A DNA stretch of 64,000 bases from DATEOR01 sp963766725 (GCA_963766725.1 CAVYBK010000006.1:186001-250000), one strand, 5' to 3'; shown: positions 35,400 to 44,533, counted from the stretch's first letter. Numbers and translations are program-made. Notes: generated by a model from the sequence alone, not told the origin.

Positions 35400-36434
35400 C
35401 TAACCGGTGGTGGTGGTTCCGCCGCTGGTATCGGTCGCGCTCGCCGGGGCATAGCCGGGAGCGTAGGCGACCTCGTCGCCGTACTTCGCAGGCAGCGCCG
35501 CGATCCAGGCCTTCATGGCCGCGTTCTGCTTCGTCTGCAAAAGCGTCGTCTCGATCTCGTCCTTGACGTCGGCGAGCGGTTGCGTCGTCGCCGGCTTCAC
35601 GGGCCCAAGCACCTCGATGATGTGCCAGCCGAACTCCGTCTTGATCGGATCGGAGAGATCGCCCGTCTTCGCGGAGAAGACGAACTCGTCGAAGGGCGCG
35701 ACCGTGCGCCCCTTGAACGCGGTGAACTTGCCGCCGGCGGCCTTCGAGGCCGTGTCCTGAGTGTACTTCTCCGCGAGCTTCGCGAAGTCCGCGCCGCCCT
35801 GGATCTGGTCGTGGAGCTTCTGTGCGAGCGCCTCGTTCTTCACGAGGATGTGGCGCACCTCCCGTGAGGCCGGCTGCTGGTACTTGGTCGGGTTCTTGTC
35901 GTAGTACGCCTGGATGTCGGCGTCGGAGACAGTGACCTTCTTGATGACGGCCTCGTAGATCTTGTTCGTGAGGATGCTGACGCGCACCTGGTCGCGCACC
36001 TGAGCGTCCGTGATCCCGGCTTTCGCGAGCTCCGCCTGGTACTTCTGCTCATCGGCCAGGCCGTTCTGCTCCTTCACCTGATTCAGCTGCGTCTCGATCT
36101 CCTGGTCGGTGACCTTGATCCCCATCGACCTCGGCCTCTAGCTCCCACTCCTTCTGCTCGACGAGAGCCCTTCACGACCGTGGCCTTGAGCGCCTCGTAC
36201 TCAGCAGTGCCGGGCTCCGGGAAAGTCCTGCTTCTGCGCCTCGGCCGACTTCTTCTGCTGCTCGATGAGCTGGTCGAACTCCTCCTTCGTGACCGTCTTG
36301 TCACCGACGACGGCGACCGCGCCTTCGGGAACATCGGCCGAGCTCGTGCCTCCGCCGCCGCATGCGGCAAGGGCGAGCGCCGCGATGAGCGCGAGCAGGA
36401 GCAGAGAGCTGGTGCGACGGATGTGAGAGGACAT
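35400..36434 (-). pseudogene. PpiC/SurA-like peptidyl-prolyl isomerase lipoprotein, broken by three insertions
   Basis: The three pieces together form a normal extracytoplasmic foldase: lipoprotein signal (SLLLLALIAALALAACGGGG), SurA-N-like region (VVGDKTVTKEEFDQLIEQQK), EPGTAEYEALKATVVK, ALVEQKEWELEAE, then MGIKVTDQEIETQLNQVKEQ and the parvulin domain (SREVRHILVKNEALAQKLHD; GWHIIEVLGPV). Reading them needs one extra base removed near 36219, 36169 and 36126, each by a G. Three +1 changes within 100 bases are unlikely in a living gene that is otherwise perfect, so sequencing error is favoured. Intact, it would assist folding of secreted proteins. Confidence 0.82.
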
Positions 36435-36446
36435 CGGAGGAAAGGC

Positions 36447-39400
36447 CTAGGCGGCCAACCGCAGATCGAGGATAGCATCGACCAGCCGGAGCGCTGTCTT
36501 GAACCCGTCACCCCTCAAGGTGACCTCGCTCTGGGCGCTCGAATAGACGGCGGTGTCGACGAGCGCGCGCAGGCCGCGGAGCTCCGCCGAGCCGAGCACG
36601 AGCGGCCCGATCACCGTCCGGCCGGAGCGGAAGACGAGGTAGTCCGCGCCCAGGCGCGCGAGCTTCAGCTTCGCCTCCTGGATCTCGAACAGGTGCTCGA
36701 CCGGCTCAGGCACAGGGCCGAAGCGGTCTTCCGCGGCGGCGCGGAGCTCCCGCAGCTCGTCCTCCGACTCGGCGAGCGCGAGCCGCCGGTGCAGGTCGAT
36801 CTTCTGCGCCTCTCCGGGGATGTAGTCCGCCGGCACGTAGGCATCCACCTGCGCCTCGACGCGAACCGGCCGGCCGGCCGCGCGGCGCGTGCCGCTCAGC
36901 TCGGCGACCGCCTCGGCGAGAAGCTCGACGTAGAGCTCGAAGCCGATCGCGGCCACGTGCCCGGACTGCTCGGCCCCGAGTAGGTCGCCCGCGCCGCGGA
37001 TCTCGAGGTCGCGCATGGCGATGGCGAAACCCGCGCCGAGCTCGGTGTGGTCGGCCAGCGTGGCGAGCCGAGCCCGCGCCTCCTGGGTCAGCTCATGCCC
37101 GTCGGGATAGAAGAGGTACGCGTGGGCGGTGACGTCGCTCCGGCCCACGCGCCCGCGAATCTGGTAGAGCTGGGCGAGCCCGAGAGCATCGGCCCGCTCG
37201 ACGATCAGCGTGTTCGCCTGCGGGATGTCGAGGCCCGACTCGATGATCGTGGTCGACACGAGCACGTCCGCGTCGCCCGCGAGGAACGAGAGCATGTGCT
37301 GCTCGAGCTCGCGCTCCGGCATCTGCCCGTGCGCGACGATGAGTCGCAGGTTCGGCAACAGCTGTTGAAGGTGGTCGGCTGCCTCCTGGATGGTCTCGAC
37401 CCTGTTGTGCAGATAGAACGCTTGACCCCCTCGCTCGGCCTCGCGCGTCAGCGCGAGGACGGACGAAGATCCTCGTCGTACTCCCCGACGTGCGTGCGGA
37501 TCGGGCGGCGGCCCTGCGGCGGCGTCTCGATGACGCTGATGTCGCGCAGGCCCGCGAGCGACATGTGCAGCGTGCGTGGGATCGGCGTGGCCGAGAGCGA
37601 GAGGACGTCCACCTCGAGCCGGAGCTGGCGCAGGAGCTCCTTCTGGGCGACGCCGAAGCGCTGTTCCTCGTCCACGATCACGAGCCCGAGCTCCTTCGGG
37701 ACGACGTCGCGGGAGAGGACGCGGTGCGTGCCGATGAGGACGTCCACCTTGCCTTCGCGGTAGGCGGCGAGCACCTTCTTCACGTCGGCCGGCTTGCGGA
37801 ATCGCGAGATCATCTCGACGGTGACCGGCATGTCGCGGTAGCGCTCGCGGAAGGTATTCCAGTGCTGCTGGGCGAGAATGGTCGTCGGGGCGAGCAGCAG
37901 CGTCTGGCGCCCGTTGGCCGCTGCGACGAAGGCGGCGCGAACCCCGACCTCCGTCTTCCCGAAGCCGACGTCTCCGCAGACGAGGCGGTCCATCGGCCGC
38001 GGCGCCTCGAGATCCTCCTTCACCGCTTCGATCGCGGTCAGCTGATCGGGCGTCTCCTCGAAGGGGAAGCTCGCCTCGAGCTGCTCGACGAGCTCGTTGT
38101 CGGTCGGGAACGCTGTGCCCTCGGCACGCTGCCGCTGTGCGTAGAGGGCGATCAGCTCGCCGGCGAGCTCGTGGGCGCCCGCCCGCGCACGGCTCTTGAT
38201 GTTGTCCCATGCCTTTCCGCCGAGCTTCGAGAGCGTTGGCGCGTGCCCGTCGGCGCCGACGTAGCGCGACACCTTCCCGATCTGCTCGTGCGGGACGTAC
38301 AGCCGGTCGTCACCGCGGAAGGCGAGGAAGAGATAGTCGCGCGTGACCCCCGCGACGGTCTTCGTCTCGAAGCCGAGGAGCTTCCCGACGCCGTGGTCCT
38401 CGTGGACGACGAAGTCGCCCGTGCGCAGGTCGGCGAAGCTCTGCAGAGCGCGGCCGATCCGCGCGTCGGCCCGCGGCGGGCGCTTGCGGAAGATCTGCGT
38501 GTCCGGGAGGAGGACGAGGCCGAGATCGCGCAGGACGAAGCCGCGCCGCGCGGGGGCGACGGCGAAGAAGAGCCCTTCTCCGTCCGGGAGCTCGTCGCCG
38601 GGCTCGAGGACCGTCGGCTCGATGCGGCGGAGGAGCGCCTTGGTCCTGAGGGCCTCGCCGCGATGCGCGAAGGTGACGACCACCCGGTTCCCCCCGCGAA
38701 CGAACGCGAGGAGGTCGCGCTCCGCCTCCGAGAGCCCGCGCGCCGCGACCGCCGGGCGCTGGGCCTCGAAGGCGTATCGCTGGCCGGCCGGGAGCTGGCT
38801 CAGCTCGGTCGCGCCGCCGAGGCCGAGCTGAACGCCGAGCTCCTCCTTTCACAGCCTGGCGCGCGTCATCCGCCTGCCAGACGAGATCGGGGGCGGGAAG
38901 CGGAAGGACGAGGTCGTCCGGCGGAGGCGGTGGCTCGTCCTCGAGCCAGGGCTCGACGAGGTCGGAGCGGCGCTCGACCGCGGGCTGGATCAGCGCCTGG
39001 TCGAGCGGGTGCAGCGTCCGCTGGGTGAAGGCGGAGTAGGCGCGGAGCGACTCGATCTCGTCTCCGAAGAGCTCGAGGCGGACCGGCTCGCGGCCGGTCG
39101 AGGGGTAGACGTCCACGATCCCGCCGCGCACCGCGAACTGCCCGCGCTCCTGCGCCTGCTCGACGCGCTCGTAACCGGCGAGAGCGAGTCGCTCGACGAG
39201 CTCCTCGCTTCCCGGCGAGTCGCCCACGCGAAGTCGGATGGTCTCCGGCCTCGTCTCCTTCGGCGGCACGCCCTCTGCCGCGCCGATCGCCGAGGCGCAG
39301 ACGAGCCCGCCGGCCTCGAGGATCTCGAGGGCCCGGGCGCGCTCGCCGACGAGGTGCGGCGGCGGCTCGAGCCCGCTCCCCCAGCGCACTCCGCGCGAGG

Positions 39401-39641
39401 CGAAGAGGCCGACGTTCTCATCCCCGAGGAACCAGCCCGCGGCCTCCGCAGCGTCCCGGGCCTCGGCGTCGTCCGGGAAGACGATGACGAGCGGTCCGCC
39501 GCGCTCGAGGAAGACCGCGGCGAGGAAGAGCGGCACGAGCGGCTCGGAGACGCGGGCAGCGGCAGGCGCCGCGACGAACTCGCGGAGGCGCTCGCTCTCG
39601 GCGAGCTCGCGGGCGAGGGTGTTGAGTGCCGGCTGGTCCAT
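36447..39641 (-). pseudogene. mfd: Transcription-repair coupling factor Mfd, broken by two indels
   Basis: About 1060 codons. The N-terminal UvrB-homology part (MDQPALNTLARELAESERLR to PDLVWQADDARQAV), the RNA polymerase-interacting and helicase part (VHEDHGVGKLLGFETKTVAG; CGDVGFGKTEVGVRAAFVAA; LVIVDEEQRFGVAQKELLRQ, a DEEQ motif II) and the TRG/C-terminal part (VLVSTTIIESGLDIPQANTL; YQIRGRVGRSDVTAHAYLFY) are all well conserved but in three frames. A G too many near 38846 and a base too few near 37460 explain this. Mfd removes stalled RNA polymerase and recruits UvrA. Conservation of every segment favours sequence error over decay. Confidence 0.88.
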
Positions 39642-39690
39642 GACGAGCGACGGAACGCGCGGTTCCGCGGGGTCATCGTAGCCGCGGCGC

Positions 39691-39696
39691 TAGGGT
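39691..39696 (+). promoter_or_regulatory. Putative -10 box (TAGGGT) of the 39703 gene
   Basis: TAGGGT lies 6 bases before the GTG start, leaderless spacing. The same divergent region contains CGGAAC-N5-GTTCCG at 39651-39667 on the mfd side. Confidence 0.4.
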
Positions 39697-39702
39697 CTAC
39701 CC

Positions 39703-39930
39703 GTGGCCGGAGAGCTCCTCCCGATCGGCACGCGCCCGAAGCTCGTGGCGTCGTTCGAGCCGCCCGATGCAGTCAAGCTCTTCGAGGAGTGGCGCACGGC
39801 GCATGCCGATGCCCTGGCGGCGATCCCGCCGGACGCGTGGCGCGTCGAATACGGCCGCACCGGCGTGGGTGCCTACGTGCGAGTGCGAGTGGACGAGGCG
39901 CACCTGCCCGAGAGCCTCACGACGACCTAG
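39703..39930 (+). CDS. Small conserved-looking protein of unknown function
   Basis: 75 residues from GTG, with codon use like its neighbours: GELLPIGTRPKLVASFEPPD, then LFEEWRTAHADALAAIPPDA and VEYGRTGVGAYVRVRVDEAH. No signal peptide, membrane helix or known motif. The predicted structure is mixed alpha/beta. It is transcribed divergently from mfd and followed by two hairpins. Confidence 0.6.
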   Translation: MAGELLPIGTRPKLVASFEPPDAVKLFEEWRTAHADALAAIPPDAWRVEYGRTGVGAYVRVRVDEAHLPESLTTT

Positions 39931-39956
39931 CCGGGGCCTCCCCACGCCTCCACCCG

Positions 39957-39997
39957 CTTTCGAGCGTAGCGTCGAAAGACGCGTGCGTGGCGCACGC
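39957..39997. terminator. Two adjacent hairpins between convergent genes
   Basis: First stem CTTTCGA...TCGAAAG (39957-39978, 8-base loop), second GCGTGCG-TGG-CGCACGC (39981-39997, perfect 7-base stem). They lie between the 3' ends of the 39703 gene and pth, so they may terminate both strands. No U-run is present. Confidence 0.5.
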
Positions 39998-40014
39998 AGT
40001 GTGCCGCGAGTGAG

Positions 40015-40614
40015 CTAGCGCTCGTTGAAGCGCTGCTGGGCTTCCTCCAGCCCATCACGCACCAGCGTCTCCACGGCGTCCGCGGCGCGCCCCACCAACG
40101 CGCCCACGTCGGCCTCGGGCTCGAAGGGCGAGAGCACCCAGTCGGACACCGGCCGCGGATCGCCGCGCTCCGGCCGCCCCACTCCGATCCGCAGCCGCAG
40201 GAACTCCGGCGTCTTCAGATGCTGCGCCAGCGACCGCAGCCCGTTGTGCCCGGCGAGCCCGCCGCCGAGCCGCGCCTGCATCCGCCCGAGGTCGAGATCC
40301 ACCTCGTCGTGAACCGCGAGCAGAGACTCGGGATCGACCTTGTAGAACTTCGCCGCCGCCGCAGCCGAGCGGCCCGACTCGTTCATGTACGTCTGCGGCT
40401 TCAGGAGCGCGAGCCGGGCACTGTCGATGCGCACGTCCGCAAGCTCGCCGGAGAACTTCGAGCGCCACGAGCCGCCGTGCCGCCGGGCGAGCTCGTCCGC
40501 GACCATGAAACCGACGTTGTGCCTCGTCGTCGCGTACTCGCGGCCGGGATTGCCGAGCCCGACGACCAAGAGGTCGAGCGTCGAGGCCTGCTCGCCCCGA
40601 CGGAAGAGGCGCAC
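40015..40614 (-). CDS. pth: Peptidyl-tRNA hydrolase
   Basis: 199 residues. Pth motifs are intact: VVGLGNPGREYATTRHNVGF with the catalytic His, LLKPQTYMNESGRSAAAAAK with Asn, LLAVHDEVDLDLGRMQARLG with Asp, and GGGLAGHNGLRSLAQHL. It frees tRNA from prematurely released peptidyl-tRNAs. Follows rplY by 3 bases, the usual pairing. Slightly longer than the ~190-residue norm at the N-terminus. Confidence 0.95.
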   Translation of the reverse strand: MRLFRRGEQASTLDLLVVGLGNPGREYATTRHNVGFMVADELARRHGGSWRSKFSGELADVRIDSARLALLKPQTYMNESGRSAAAAAKFYKVDPESLLAVHDEVDLDLGRMQARLGGGLAGHNGLRSLAQHLKTPEFLRLRIGVGRPERGDPRPVSDWVLSPFEPEADVGALVGRAADAVETLVRDGLEEAQQRFNER

Positions 40615-40617
40615 GGA

Positions 40618-41337
40618 CTAACCCTCGGCGTTTTCTTCGCCGGAAGCTTCGGCCTCCGACTCGCCGCCCTCGGCACCCGCCTCGCCCTCGGCGGCCTCGC
40701 CCTCGCCTTCGACAGCCTCGCCCTCGATCTCCTCGCCTTCCTCGGCCTCGACTTCCTCGGGCTCCGGCTCCTTCGTGGGCGGGCTGACCGTCGCGAGCAC
40801 CGTCTCGAGATCGTCGAGAAGCGTGACGCCCTCGGGAACGCGCAGGTCGGTGATGCGGAGGCTGTCTCCGATCACCATCGCGGAGATGTCGAGCTCGAGG
40901 TGGTCGGGCACCTCCATCGGGAGTGCCTCGACGCGGACCTCGCGGTTGATCTGGCTGAGGACGCCGCCTTCCTTCTGGCCGGCCGCCTCGCCGACGAGCT
41001 CGATGACGACGTTCGTCTGGATCGCCTGGTCGAGCCGAACCTCGTGAAGGTCGATGTGGAGAAGGCGGGCGCGGGTCGGATCCAGCTGGTAGTCCTTGAC
41101 GACCGCGTGGTGGGCCTTCTGCTGGCCCTCGAGAACGACATCGAGGATCGCGTGCAGCCCGTGGTCGCCCGTCAGCGCCTTGCGGAGCTGGCGCTCCTCA
41201 ATGCAGAACGGATGTGCCTTGTCGCCGCTCCCGTAGAGAACGCCCGGGATGAGGCCTTCCTCACGCAGGCGCCGCGAGGACGCGCTCCCGCGCGACTCCC
41301 TTGCCTGCACCTGCAGCTTGACTCGCTCTCCTGCCAT
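40618..41337 (-). CDS. rplY: 50S ribosomal protein L25/general stress protein Ctc
   Basis: About 239 residues. The opening MAGERVKLQVQARESRGSAS, then LREEGLIPGVLYGSGDKAHP is the L25/TL5 beta-barrel that binds 5S rRNA; the middle carries the TL5 C-terminal domain (VLSQINREVRVEALPMEVPD). The last ~55 residues are almost only Glu, Gly and Ala (starting near PTKEPEPEEVEAEEGEEIEG), an acidic low-complexity tail longer than usual. A TACACT box 12 bases upstream gives it its own promoter, whereas in related genomes it follows prs directly. Confidence 0.93.
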   Translation of the reverse strand: MAGERVKLQVQARESRGSASSRRLREEGLIPGVLYGSGDKAHPFCIEERQLRKALTGDHGLHAILDVVLEGQQKAHHAVVKDYQLDPTRARLLHIDLHEVRLDQAIQTNVVIELVGEAAGQKEGGVLSQINREVRVEALPMEVPDHLELDISAMVIGDSLRITDLRVPEGVTLLDDLETVLATVSPPTKEPEPEEVEAEEGEEIEGEAVEGEGEAAEGEAGAEGGESEAEASGEENAEG

Positions 41338-41349
41338 TTCCGGCGGAGA

Positions 41350-41355
41350 AGTGTA
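41350..41355 (-). promoter_or_regulatory. Putative -10 box (TACACT) of rplY
   Basis: TACACT reads on the minus strand 12 bases before the rplY ATG, at the island edge. Probably lets rplY-pth be expressed despite separation from prs. Confidence 0.4.
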
Positions 41356-41401
41356 CCGACGCCGTCTTGAGTTCCGCAGTGGAGCCTGCTTGAACCCGTG
41401 G

Positions 41402-41494
41402 ATGAAGAAATTGCTTCTACTCGCGCTTGCGCTCGCCGTCGTGCCTCGGGGTCGCAGCACTCGCGAAGACATGCGGCTCGAGGTGCGGAGATGA
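41402..41494 (+). CDS. Tiny hydrophobic peptide, possibly truncated
   Basis: 30 codons: MKKLLLLALALAVV followed by a charged tail (GRSTREDMRLEVRR). It looks like the short membrane-anchor proteins (MKKLLLLA...) common beside housekeeping genes, but the helix is short and may be broken by an indel after residue 14. No good ribosome binding site. Its function is unknown. Confidence 0.35.
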   Translation: MKKLLLLALALAVVPRGRSTREDMRLEVRR

Positions 41495-41611
41495 CAAGCG
41501 CGCTCTTGTGCAAGTTTTTGCATCCGGCAAGCGTCCTACCTGTTAGACCAAGCGAAGGGAACGTCGCCGCATGCTTCACTGGTAGTTAGCCGCACCACCA
41601 ACCGCGCGAGA

Positions 41612-41806
41612 CTAGAGCTTCTCGACGTACTCCACCCGCGACCATTCGTGGAGCGACTGCCAGACGCGCAGGTAAAGATCTCGTTCCAGACGGGCTTGCT
41701 CCGCGTGGAGTTCGTGTGGGAGCTCGACCTCAAGCGTCTCCGCGTCGATCTGGACGACCGCACACTCACGCCACTCGTCGCGCGGCGAACGAAACGTAGA
41801 ACTCAC
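41612..41806 (-). CDS. Small protein of unknown function in the island
   Basis: 64 residues from GTG (begins SSTFRSPRDEWRECAVVQID). Charged, probably helical, with a regular acidic/hydrophobic pattern (AETLEVELPHELHAEQARLE; RDLYLRVWQSLHEWSRVEYV). It starts 3 bases from the start codon of repeat copy 1, which reads the other way. No family recognised; a longer in-frame reading upstream would run through the repeat and is rejected. Confidence 0.45.
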   Translation of the reverse strand: MSSTFRSPRDEWRECAVVQIDAETLEVELPHELHAEQARLERDLYLRVWQSLHEWSRVEYVEKL

Positions 41807-41808
41807 CT

Positions 41809-41892
41809 GTGCCAACGGCCCTCGATAACGGCCAACGCTCGCCGCGAAAGCTCCGACGCGCGGTCGCGCGGCTGCTCGGGCGGAAGTTGTAA
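41809..41892 (+). repeat. Island repeat copy 1 (tiny-peptide unit)
   Basis: Reads as a 27-residue peptide from GTG to TAA: PTALDNGQRSPRKLRRAVAR then LLGRKL. Compared with other copies one Val codon is missing, an in-frame 3-base deletion. Differences from copies 2 and 3 fall mostly in third codon positions. Confidence 0.75.
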
Positions 41893-42136
41893 CCGCCAGT
41901 ACCGCTCTTGCCGATGTAAGGGTGCGGGGCCGGATCGAACCTCGCGCAGTCGACCAAGCGCGACGTTGGCAGCGCGATAGGGATAACGGTGGTTCGGCCC
42001 CGCGACGATCAGCAGACATGGCTCGTGCGGACACTTGTCCGCTGGTCGCTGGCGTGGATCTCATCGGAAAGGATCCGTGCGCGCGCGCCGGTGTCCTCAA
42101 CGACGCGACGTATCGCAGGGAGCGGCTGACCAAGCG
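41893..42136. other. Spacer between repeat copies 1 and 2, no convincing gene
   Basis: A plus-strand frame starting MARADTCPLVAGVDLIG (near 42018) runs toward copy 2 but in a different frame from the repeat peptide, so it may be a decayed gene. Nothing else recognisable. Confidence 0.4.
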
Positions 42137-42223
42137 ACGCCTACTGCTCTCGACAACGGCCGCCGCTCGCCGCGCACGCTCCTCCGCGCCGTCGTCGCTC
42201 GGCTGCTCGGGCGGAAGGCGTAA
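42137..42223 (+). repeat. Island repeat copy 2
   Basis: Same unit, with ACG at the start-codon position: PTALDNGRRSPRTLLRAVVA, then RLLGRKA and TAA. It lies 52 bases beyond the cupin stop. In frame upstream it is open to a distant ATG without obvious coding character. Confidence 0.78.
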
Positions 42224-42274
42224 GCCCGCTTCCCGACCAGTACCGCATCGAACTGATCGAGCGGGCCTAGCCGC

Positions 42275-42835
42275 TCAGTCCGGCAGCAAACCGGAGGGGT
42301 AGCGGGTCTCCCGTTGCGGCGGGAACCGCGCGTCGGCGACCTCGCTGTCCTGCGTGTCCTCGGGAGAGCTTGCGTTGTGGCGGGCGGCGGTTTCGTCGGC
42401 GCAGTTGTAGCCCCACGGGCCGTCCTTCTGGAACTGCCGTGAGCTTGCGCACAGGAGCACGCACGGCCCCTCGCCCGCACCCACGAAGGCGTGGCGCGTC
42501 TCCGGCGGGCAGTGCACGAAGTCCCATTGCTTGAGCGGCCGCTCCTGCCCTTCGACGATCAGCAGCCCCTCGCCCGAGAGCACGAGGAAGTCCTCCTGTT
42601 CCGTCTCCCAGTGATACGTCCCGGTCGGCTCGCCGGGGCTTACGACCCGGATGGCCATGCCGAGCATCGGGAAGAAGGTCTCCGCCTCGTATTCGTCGTA
42701 GCCGGTGAGCGGCACGCTGTGGCCTTGACCCGGCTTGTCGAACCAGCGCGCGTCGCGCGCGTTCATGACGAACCAGCCGACGCTCGCCGGGACGAGGCCT
42801 GCCTCCGTCTCCTCGAGTTCTGCCTCGGAAACCAC
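42275..42835 (-). CDS. Cupin-domain protein
   Basis: 186 residues from GTG (begins VSEAELEETEAGLVPASVGW). Cupin motif 1 is visible as GTYHWETEQEDFLVLSGEGL (His and Glu metal ligands) and motif 2 as DFVHCPPETRHAFVGAGEGP. The C-terminal ~45 residues are polar and extend past the barrel (YNCADETAARHNASSPEDTQ). Single-cupin proteins of this type bind metal and a small substrate or sugar phosphate; this one has no specific assignment. It shares one repeat interval with the MBL-like gene upstream. Confidence 0.85.
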   Translation of the reverse strand: MVSEAELEETEAGLVPASVGWFVMNARDARWFDKPGQGHSVPLTGYDEYEAETFFPMLGMAIRVVSPGEPTGTYHWETEQEDFLVLSGEGLLIVEGQERPLKQWDFVHCPPETRHAFVGAGEGPCVLLCASSRQFQKDGPWGYNCADETAARHNASSPEDTQDSEVADARFPPQRETRYPSGLLPD

Positions 42836-42953
42836 GGCCGGATGATACGGCGGCCGCCGAGCCGGGCGAAAGGCGAACGCGATGGTGCGCTTGGTAGGAG
42901 CACGCGCGGCGCGGGAGTAGTCGATCACGGAGTAGCGATAACCCCGACCGGCG

Positions 42954-43610
42954 TTAGGAGAGCGCGCGCTCGAGGGCGGCCCGATCGCCAGGCCCACCGT
43001 GCGTGGCGAGCACATGCTCGACCGGGCGCTCGAGCAGCGGGCGCAAGCCCTCGGCGACCTGCGTGGGCGTCACGCCGTCAGGTAACCACTCGGGCGGGAT
43101 CTCGAGGCCCTGGCCGAAGTCGACAAGCGTGTCTCCGGCGATGACCGCACCGTGGCTCTCGACCCATAGCACGACGTCGTTCGGCTCCTTTCCCGGGAAC
43201 CCCTCGACTCCGACGGGCAGCTGATCGCCCGCCGAGAACAGATGCCCCTTGACCGTGTCGCTGGCAAGCAGCCAGTCCACGTCCGGGCTGCCCTCGTCGG
43301 GCGGAGGCACGAACACCGCGGCGCTGAGCCGCTCCGCCAGGCTCCGGGTGTCGCGCTCGTGCCACGGGCACGTCAGCACGATCGCCGGCTGACGGTCGGC
43401 CGCAAGCTCGACTATCTCTCTCGGCGCGGCCAGCGGATCGAACAGCAGCACCTGGTCGCCGTCGTCGATCGCATAAGACGAAACCACTCCCGCCTTACTC
43501 GGCGTCTCAGCGGTCGCCGCAAGGCGCTCGCGAAGCGCCTCGTTCTCAGGCCCCGACCAGTCCGGGTGCGGTGCCTCCCAATGCCAAAGACCAGGCCGCA
43601 ACTCGCGCAC
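42954..43610 (-). CDS. Metallo-beta-lactamase-fold-like protein, paralogue of the 19357 gene
   Basis: 218 residues from GTG: MRELRPGLWHWEAPHPDWSG, then VVSSYAIDDGDQVLLFDPLA, IVLTCPWHERDTRSLAERL, HLFSAGDQLPVGVEGFPGKE, GAVIAGDTLVDFGQGLEIPP and HVLATHGGPGDRAALERALS. The layout is an MBL fold, but the HxHxDH motif is reduced to WHERD, as in its paralogue in this window (matching first and last motifs). Probably not a classical metallo-hydrolase. A second copy in an accessory island suggests capture from the host chromosome or an exchangeable family. Confidence 0.75.
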   Translation of the reverse strand: MRELRPGLWHWEAPHPDWSGPENEALRERLAATAETPSKAGVVSSYAIDDGDQVLLFDPLAAPREIVELAADRQPAIVLTCPWHERDTRSLAERLSAAVFVPPPDEGSPDVDWLLASDTVKGHLFSAGDQLPVGVEGFPGKEPNDVVLWVESHGAVIAGDTLVDFGQGLEIPPEWLPDGVTPTQVAEGLRPLLERPVEHVLATHGGPGDRAALERALS

Positions 43611-43616
43611 GGCCGC

Positions 43617-43738
43617 ATGCTAATCACATGGGAGGCAATCGACGCGCTGCTCGAACGAGCTTCGAATGACGGGGCGCGCGTTCCCGTATGGGCGCCAACG
43701 AGGAGACGGACGAGGTCGTGCTGCGGCTCGATGCCTGA
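43617..43738 (+). pseudogene. Remnant of a small gene
   Basis: A plus-strand reading starts MLITWEAIDALLERASNDGA and its likely end ANEETDEVVLRLDA-stop lies in another frame. One indel near 43690 would join them into a protein of about 40 residues. The start is only 6 bases from the divergent MBL-like GTG. Repeat copy 3 begins 18 bases after its stop. Confidence 0.35.
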
Positions 43739-43756
43739 CTTCCACTGCCCTCGCCG

Positions 43757-43846
43757 ACGCCAACCACGGCCCTCGATAACGGCTGCCGCTCGCCGAGCAA
43801 GCTTCTACGCGCCGTCGTCGCTCGGCTGCTCGGGCGGAAGCCCTAG
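43757..43846 (+). repeat. Island repeat copy 3
   Basis: Unit peptide TTALDNGCRSPSKLLRAVVA then RLLGRKP, ending TAG, with ACG at the start position and one additional codon. GCCGAGC...GCTCGGC inside can form a 7-bp stem. The 14 bases after the stop (CCGGAACGCTTGCG) recur after copy 6. Confidence 0.78.
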
Positions 43847-43924
43847 CCGGAACGCTTGCGGGAGGGCGGCGAGGGTCTGCGGATTGCCGCGTGGGCCTCG
43901 ACCGTTCTCCTTGCGGAGCTTGAG

Positions 43925-44533
43925 CTACTTCTCCGTATCGACTCGGATGAACGGCGCGGGGAACGGGAAGTTGGCGGCGCCGTCGACGAGCGTGTTGCCG
44001 TCGAAGACGATCGTCGCCGTCGCGCTCGCAGGGCGCTCCTTTCTCTTAGAGCCAGGCCCATTGACCGAGGTGGTGATCGGTCCGGTCCCGGCCCAACTAG
44101 CGTCGACCGACACCGCGTGCAGCCCGCCACGGTTATCGCGCACGTTGGAGAACGTGCCGCTGACACTCACCTTCTTGAGGTCAGTGCCGAACTGGGTGGG
44201 CGCCGCCTGTACGAAACCCCAACTGAAGGTGCCGTCCGGGCACAGGCCCACGAACCCGACTCTGAGAGGCGGATTGGGGTCAGGCGTCGTCCCCGCCTCG
44301 ATGAAGTTGTCCGTCTCCACGATCAGGCGGCCGTCGGCTGCCGTGGAGCCATCCGGGCACTGGAACGGGATCAACCAGCGGGCGGAGGCAACTTGCTCTG
44401 TGAAGCCCTTCGCGGCCGATGCGACGGCCGGTACGACAAGCAACGCTAGGGCGGCGAGCAGGTAGACGAGGTACCTGTACGGCCGGTGAGGTCGGTTGGC
44501 GGATCGGCTTCGCGGCAACGGCAGACCACGCAT
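43925..44533 (-). CDS. Secreted protein of unknown function
   Basis: 202 residues. AGGAG lies 7 bases before the ATG. N-terminal signal peptide after a basic lead (YLVYLLAALALLVVPAVASA), then a mature part with two Cys (LIPFQCPDGSTAADGRLIVE; GFVGLCPDGTFSWGFVQAAP), probably a disulfide, and strand-rich sequence (KKVSVSGTFSNVRDNRGGLH; TATIVFDGNTLVDGAANFPF). No family recognised. The region upstream contains a pair of AAGGCGCCTT palindromes. Confidence 0.6.
   Translation of the reverse strand: MRGLPLPRSRSANRPHRPYRYLVYLLAALALLVVPAVASAAKGFTEQVASARWLIPFQCPDGSTAADGRLIVETDNFIEAGTTPDPNPPLRVGFVGLCPDGTFSWGFVQAAPTQFGTDLKKVSVSGTFSNVRDNRGGLHAVSVDASWAGTGPITTSVNGPGSKRKERPASATATIVFDGNTLVDGAANFPFPAPFIRVDTEK

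Noticed and set aside
39651..39667. LexA/SOS box upstream of mfd (GGAAC-N-GTTCC)
   Set aside because: The GAAC...GTTC halves are separated by five bases instead of the usual four, so it is not a standard actinobacterial SOS box.
41500..41600. tRNA-like fragment at the island edge (minus strand, GTCTAACAGGTAGGACGC)
   Set aside because: D-arm-like bases only; no T-arm GGTTCGA or matching acceptor stem could be found.
41970..41990. TAGGGATAAC match to a homing-endonuclease (I-SceI-like) site
   Set aside because: Only a ten-base partial match with no endonuclease gene; chance in 64 kb is high.
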